Part shown: positions 41,981-45,031 of the stretch, piece after piece
Position numbering within the stretch: position 1 is the first letter of the stretch
How the letters are laid out: every line of letters begins with the position of its first letter
Source of the DNA: Oscillospiraceae bacterium
GTDB lineage: Bacteria > Bacillota > Clostridia > Oscillospirales > CAG-382
Direction: 5' to 3'
Length of the DNA stretch: 45,031 nt
Assembly (NCBI GenBank): GCA_015064945.1
Contig: SVRF01000012.1
Span: forward strand, 1 to 45,031
The notes under the pieces: model-generated
What the model was told of the DNA's origin: nothing
What the model saw: only the letters and a program-made list of their open reading frames with translations
Database searches by the model: none
Position numbers and translations under genes: made by a program

Positions 41981-42060
41981 TTATTTGTCAAACTCAGGGT
42001 TAAAAGCGTAAAAGTTCTTACTATTCGGCTGCCCTGCCCCCGGCACAACGGCTTGCCGAA
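41981..42060 (-). pseudogene. 3'-end remnant A of a manganese-catalase-like gene
   Basis: The minus strand reads NSKNFYAFNPEFDK and a stop, the same peptide as the end of the catalase fragment at 44686-44895, but with several synonymous base changes. Further up, TTCGGC...CAG aligns with that gene's RFGESLRVIQ segment only after a one-base shift. So this is the decayed tail of a diverged homologue. Nothing upstream on this strand continues the gene. Confidence 0.7.
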
Positions 42061-42083
42061 GTTTGTACAATCACCCCGACAAT

Positions 42084-42130
42084 AAAAACGCCCAAAAGAC
42101 CTTTGTTTAAAGGCGCTTTGGGCGTTTTTT
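42084..42130. terminator. Bidirectional terminator below the small membrane protein gene
   Basis: ACGCCCAAA (42088-42096) pairs with TTTGGGCGT (42117-42125), with an inner CCTTT/AAAGG stem and A and T runs on the two sides. Confidence 0.85.
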
Positions 42131-42141
42131 CAATTCTTTCT

Positions 42142-42417
42142 TTACCAGTTATCTTCCATCCAATCATTTACATCGTCGCCAAATTCAGAAATGTATGGAT
42201 GATATTCGCCATCGCTGCCATAGAAACCGTTTCTTTTCGGGCGTGACATCTCATCCGAAAGAAATCCTGCCAAAGCGGCAAAAAAACCAATAAACACCGC
42301 AATTGCAACAACAATCACTATGATCTTGGTCTTTACCTGTGCAATGCTCCAATTTTCTTTGAGATAAACAATGCAACCTATGAAAGCGATTAAACATATA
42401 CCGACAAGAAAAGTCAT
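42142..42417 (-). CDS. Small two-segment membrane protein
   Basis: A 91-residue protein that I do not recognise. Two membrane segments (about 2-20, FLVGICLIAFIGCIVYL; and 32-53, IIVIVVAIAVFIGFFAALAGF) are followed by a 38-residue polar, aromatic and acidic tail (GFYGSDGEYHPYISEF... DWMEDNW). The ribosome site AAGGAGG is strong. A near-consensus promoter sits between two palindromic operators, and an XRE regulator is encoded divergently, so this is the probable regulated target. It could be a membrane-active or immunity-type protein; nothing in the sequence decides. Confidence 0.75.
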   Translation of the reverse strand: MTFLVGICLIAFIGCIVYLKENWSIAQVKTKIIVIVVAIAVFIGFFAALAGFLSDEMSRPKRNGFYGSDGEYHPYISEFGDDVNDWMEDNW

Positions 42418-42448
42418 AATAACACCTCCTTCAAAACGTCTTGCGGCC

Positions 42449-42464
42449 TAACGGTTTACCGTTA
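42449..42464. promoter_or_regulatory. Operator 1, TAACGGT-TT-ACCGTTA
   Basis: Perfect 7-bp inverted repeat with a 2-base centre, over the expected transcription start of the minus-strand membrane protein gene. Confidence 0.72.
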
Positions 42465-42468
42465 AGGA

Positions 42469-42497
42469 ATTATAGCACGCCACAAAGGAAAAGTCAA
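42469..42497 (-). promoter_or_regulatory. Promoter of the small membrane protein gene
   Basis: Minus strand: TTGACT (42492-42497), 17-base spacer, TATAAT (42469-42474). Operators abut it on both sides, a layout suited to tight repression. Confidence 0.82.
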
Positions 42498-42507
42498 CGG
42501 TTAACCG
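42498..42507. promoter_or_regulatory. Operator 2, CGGTTAACCG
   Basis: Perfect 10-bp palindrome sharing the ACGGTT...ACCG core of operator 1. It touches the -35 box of the membrane protein promoter. The regulator gene's own -10 (TATAAT, 42532-42537) lies 25 bases on, so one bound repressor could act on both genes. Confidence 0.7.
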
Positions 42508-42556
42508 ACAACTTTTTTGCGCACATTATTATATAATTGCTTAAGGAGGCGAGCGT

Positions 42557-42799
42557 ATGAGTATCTCGGAGGCTGTAGCGCAAAGAATACTTGGCCTGTG
42601 CAAGGAGCGAAACATAACCGTAAATAAGCTATGTACCATATCGGCAGTCACTCAATCAACAGTAAACGATATTGTTAACAACAAAGCGAAAAACACGGGG
42701 ATAGTAACTATCAAAAAGCTTTGTGACGGGCTTGGAATAACAGTGGAAGATTTCTTCTCCCACGAGACGTTTCGCAATTTAGAACAAGAAATAAAATAG
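42557..42799 (+). CDS. XRE/Cro-type helix-turn-helix regulator
   Basis: An 80-residue single-domain regulator. The helix-turn-helix is at about 18-45 (NITVNKLCTISAVTQSTVNDIVNNKAK), followed by TIKKLCDGLGITVEDFF, a very common clostridial pattern. There is no sensor domain, so activity may depend on level or on a partner. The ATG has AAGGAGG upstream. It reads away from the membrane protein gene, with two palindromes between them. Confidence 0.9.
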   Translation: MSISEAVAQRILGLCKERNITVNKLCTISAVTQSTVNDIVNNKAKNTGIVTIKKLCDGLGITVEDFFSHETFRNLEQEIK

Positions 42800-42835
42800 A
42801 GAGTTCTTGATCGTTGTATAGAACTCTCTGTTTTT
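42798..42835 (+). terminator. Terminator after the XRE regulator
   Basis: AGAGAGTTCT (42798-42807) pairs with AGAACTCTCT (42820-42829), then GTTTTT. It overlaps the stop codon of the gene. Confidence 0.88.
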
Positions 42836-42966
42836 ATATTTATTAAATGCTCTCCGGCGGTGACATTTTATACACCGCTATGCATTTTCTGCAAACAGCT
42901 ACCCCGGAAAAACGCAAGTCCCCATTTCAAAAAACGACGCTATATTTATTAAAACAGCAGGTAAAA

Positions 42967-42998
42967 AGTGAAAAGTTCTTGCTGTTCAGGCTGTCCTG
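42967..42998 (-). pseudogene. 3'-end remnant B of the manganese-catalase-like gene
   Basis: AAAAGTTCTTGCTGTTCAG (42971-42989) is a 19-base exact match to 44715-44733, inside the catalase fragment's LNSKNFY codons, with looser similarity on both sides (GTCCTG follows in both). The stop-codon end is not kept. The rest of the 42836-43080 gap shows no gene or clear signal. Confidence 0.55.
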
Positions 42999-43091
42999 AT
43001 TTATACTTAAAATTCACAATTGGTTGGTTGACTGCAAAAGAAATTTGCGGTATTATTATATACAGATCAATATATTAGCAGGTGATAAAAA

Positions 43092-44477
43092 TTGCACAAC
43101 AACAAAGAGATGCTGGGCACGGCACCGATCGGAAAGCTGCTGTTTAAGCTTGCGCTTCCCACGGTGGTGGCTCAGCTTATTAATATGCTTTACAATATTG
43201 TTGACCGCATTTACATCGGTCATATGCCCGGGGACGGCAGCCTGGCGCTGACGGGCGTGGGCGTTTGTATGCCTATCATTATGATCATATCCGCTTTTGC
43301 GGCACTCATCAGCGCAGGTGGCGCGCCAAGGGCATCTATCTATATGGGCAAGGGGGATAACGACTCGGCGGAGAAGATCTTGGGTGGCTGTTTTTCGCTT
43401 CAGCTTTTTATCTCCGCAATTCTGACTGCCGTATTGCTGATCTGGAATGAGGATCTGCTTTTGATGTTCGGTGCAAGTACGAATACCATCGGTTACGCCA
43501 CCGACTATATGAATATCTACGCCATCGGCACGATCTTTGTTCAGCTTACCCTCGGTATGGGTGCGTTTATCACCGCCCAGGGATTTGCAAAGGTTGGTAT
43601 GATGACAGTGCTCATCGGTGCGGTCAGCAATATTATTCTTGACCCCATTTTCATTTTCGGCTGTAACCTTGGTGTAAGGGGTGCGGCGCTGGCTACCATC
43701 ATTTCGCAGGCGATCTCTTGTGTTTGGGTACTCAGCTTCCTGCGCGGAAAGAAGACCTACTTAAAACTCCAACGCAAAAATATGCGTATTAACGGAAAGC
43801 TTGTATTCCCGTGCGTTGCGTTGGGACTTTCTGCATTCATTATGCAAAGCAGTGAAAGTGTGATTTCGGTCTGCTTCAATTCCTCGCTTTTAAAATACGG
43901 CGGCGACATTGCCGTGGGTGCAATGACGATTCTTACCAGCGTAATGCAGTTCGCTATGCTGCCTATGCAGGGTATTGCCCAGGGTGCACAGCCAATTTCC
44001 AGCTACAACTACGGTGCAAAAAATACCGACCGTGTGAAAAAGACCTTTAGACTGCTTCTGACCTCCTGCGTTGTCTATTCCTTTGTTATATGGGGTGCCA
44101 TTATGCTGTTCCCTCAGGTGTTTGCAGGAATCTTTACGCCCGACAAAGAGCTGATCGAATTTACCGCAAATGCTTTGCGGATATACTGTGGCGTGATGTG
44201 CATTTTCGGTATTCAGATCGCTTGCCAAATGACCTTCGTTTCCACCGGCAACGCACCTTGCTCCATCATCGTTGCCATCGTGCGTAAGTTTGTCCTGCTC
44301 CTGCCGTTTGTTTATCTCATTCCCAATCTTGTGCAGGATAAGACTATGGGCGTTTACCTTGCCGAGCCGGTGGCAGATATCATAGCAGTAACCTTTACGG
44401 CGATCCTTTTTGCCGTTCAATTCAAAAAATCTCTCAGAAAATCAGAAAGGGAGACAATACAAAGGAAATTGCAGTAA
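43092..44477 (+). CDS. MATE family multidrug/toxin efflux transporter
   Basis: A 461-residue inner-membrane protein with about 12 membrane segments, the size of a full MATE antiporter, which exports cationic compounds in exchange for Na+ or H+. Family marks: the opening APIGKLLFKLALPTVVAQLINMLYN, VDRIYIGH, a mirrored start of the second half (ALGLSAFIMQSSESVISVCFN), and the conserved GIAQGAQPISSYNYGAKN before the C-terminal half. The start is TTG 43092 with AGGTGAT upstream; no ATG fits. Substrate cannot be told. It stands alone between two catalase tail fragments, which suggests it arrived by insertion. Confidence 0.92.
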   Translation: MHNNKEMLGTAPIGKLLFKLALPTVVAQLINMLYNIVDRIYIGHMPGDGSLALTGVGVCMPIIMIISAFAALISAGGAPRASIYMGKGDNDSAEKILGGCFSLQLFISAILTAVLLIWNEDLLLMFGASTNTIGYATDYMNIYAIGTIFVQLTLGMGAFITAQGFAKVGMMTVLIGAVSNIILDPIFIFGCNLGVRGAALATIISQAISCVWVLSFLRGKKTYLKLQRKNMRINGKLVFPCVALGLSAFIMQSSESVISVCFNSSLLKYGGDIAVGAMTILTSVMQFAMLPMQGIAQGAQPISSYNYGAKNTDRVKKTFRLLLTSCVVYSFVIWGAIMLFPQVFAGIFTPDKELIEFTANALRIYCGVMCIFGIQIACQMTFVSTGNAPCSIIVAIVRKFVLLLPFVYLIPNLVQDKTMGVYLAEPVADIIAVTFTAILFAVQFKKSLRKSERETIQRKLQ

Positions 44478-44640
44478 CCTACGAAAACAGCGAGACATTG
44501 CATATCGTGAATTATGTAAAAATCGGTGTAAAATAGGGTCAAGTTGTTTTCATGTAGTTCAGATGTCCCCTTTTTACGAAAAGCATCAAAGCTCCGAAAA
44601 GCGTTACACAACTTTTAACTTTACACGTTTTATCCCACGA
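44478..44640. other. Short gene-free stretch after the MATE gene
   Basis: No gene, RNA or strong signal is visible between the transporter stop and the terminator at 44641. Confidence 0.5.
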
Positions 44641-44672
44641 AAAAGCAGACGGTCAAACTCCGTCTGCTTTTT
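44641..44672. terminator. Bidirectional terminator, 12-bp stem
   Basis: AAAAGCAGACGG (44641-44652) pairs with CCGTCTGCTTTT (44660-44671). It serves the minus-strand catalase-like gene end 14 bases away and the MATE gene. Confidence 0.88.
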
Positions 44673-44685
44673 AGTGTGCCGTAAG

Positions 44686-44895
44686 CTATTTATCAAATTC
44701 GGGATTAAATGCGTAAAAGTTCTTGCTGTTCAGATTGTCCTGTATCACACGCAGGGACTCACCGAAGCGTTGGAAGTGGACAATTTCACGCTGACGAAGG
44801 AATTTTATGGGCTCGCGCACGTCGGGGTCGTCCGCAAAACGCAGAATATTGTCATAGGTCTTGCGCGCCTTCTGCTCTGCTGCGAACTCATAAGA
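44686..44895 (-). pseudogene. Truncated manganese-catalase/CotJC-like gene, 3' third (copy C)
   Basis: The minus strand codes for about 70 residues typical of the C-terminal end of clostridial manganese catalases (AAEQKARKTYDNILRFADDP, REPIKFLRQREIVHFQRFG, NSKNFYAFNPEFDK). His in REIVHFQ and Glu in the same helix would be metal ligands. Upstream of about 44895 the family match stops abruptly; the frame runs on through an unrelated leader (beginning MYPLKFTGIFEG) without the first two thirds of the enzyme. So the gene is cut, most simply by an insertion whose far end lies beyond the window. The full protein would take apart hydrogen peroxide, or form part of a spore coat. Confidence 0.8.
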
Positions 44896-44904
44896 AGAAC
44901 ACGA

Positions 44905-44942
44905 TGCGAAAAACCCTTGAAAACACTGGGTTTTTCGTTGGC
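44905..44942. repeat. Inverted repeat at the edge of the insertion
   Basis: CGAAAAACCC (about 44908-44917) pairs with GGGTTTTTCG (about 44929-44938). It lies a few bases outside the point where catalase similarity ends, and directly between that point and the tail of the protein entering from the right, so it may be its terminator or part of the element's end. Confidence 0.55.
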
Positions 44943-44980
44943 GCAAGGTTTTTGTAGGTACGCCTTTGTAAAGACAACCT

Positions 44981-45031
44981 TCAAAAATTCCAGTGAATTT
45001 CAATGGGTACATCGGTGGTTCCTTTGATCCT
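44981..45031 (-). CDS. C-terminal end of an unidentified protein entering from the right edge
   Basis: Sixteen sense codons and a stop on the minus strand, in one frame up to the window end (RIKGTTDVPIEIHWNF). The ending resembles, from memory, tails of large serine recombinases, which would fit an element inserted into the catalase gene; the fragment is too short to be sure. Confidence 0.35.
   Translation of the reverse strand, partial: RIKGTTDVPIEIHWNF

Overview
The window looks like a chromosome segment from a spore-forming, plant-polysaccharide-using Clostridium-class bacterium, probably a gut Oscillospiraceae/Ruminococcaceae type. The reasons are a germination protease gene (gpr), a YaaH/SleL-like LysM-GH18 protein, many type I dockerins joined by Ser/Glu-rich linkers, GGAGG-type ribosome sites and typical -35/-10 promoters. 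Species cannot be assigned from sequence alone.

Region 1 (about 1-9870) is the right part of an integrated element next to tRNA-Pro. It starts with two tandem tyrosine recombinases; the second carries an extra arm-binding-like domain at its C terminus. AT-rich defence cargo follows: a Fic AMP-transferase under a promoter with an inverted repeat, an HNH nuclease tightly coupled to a 95-residue nucleotidyltransferase, and a two-gene Gabija system (OLD/TOPRIM ATPase plus UvrD-like helicase). The right boundary holds a complete tRNA-Pro, a 5'-half tRNA-Pro truncated in the anticodon loop, and repeated CTGTGGTC boxes. The HNH plus nucleotidyltransferase pair is the best candidate here for an undescribed system.

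Region 2 (9870-16600) is housekeeping: tRNA-His, tRNA-Arg and tRNA-Gly, a membrane metallophosphoesterase, an N-terminally short cyclophilin, gpr, and a signalling pair made of a PP2C phosphatase with outside Ig-like domains and a zinc-ribbon membrane Ser/Thr kinase.

Region 3 (16600-24700) is a polysaccharide-use locus: a small secreted cohesin-like/dockerin protein, a GH78 alpha-L-rhamnosidase without a signal peptide, and two secreted SGNH esterases with dockerins and a shared, unnamed N-terminal domain. 

Region 4 (24700-33570) holds a LysM-GH18 protein, then a probable operon of pcrA/uvrD helicase, a DUF1015 gene, valS and asnA.

Region 5 (33570-42000) has a small ribbon-helix-helix regulator with a palindromic operator, a Cys-rich conserved clostridial protein, a 1634-residue multidomain dockerin amidase, and a dockerin protein with a 19-copy Ser-Ser-Asp-Glu-Pro linker.

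Region 6 (42000-45031) is accessory: a divergent XRE regulator/small membrane protein pair with two operators, and a MATE transporter. Three fragments of the 3' end of a manganese-catalase-like gene, all on the minus strand, separate these units. The longest fragment is cut at about 44895, next to the tail of another protein that enters from the right edge.
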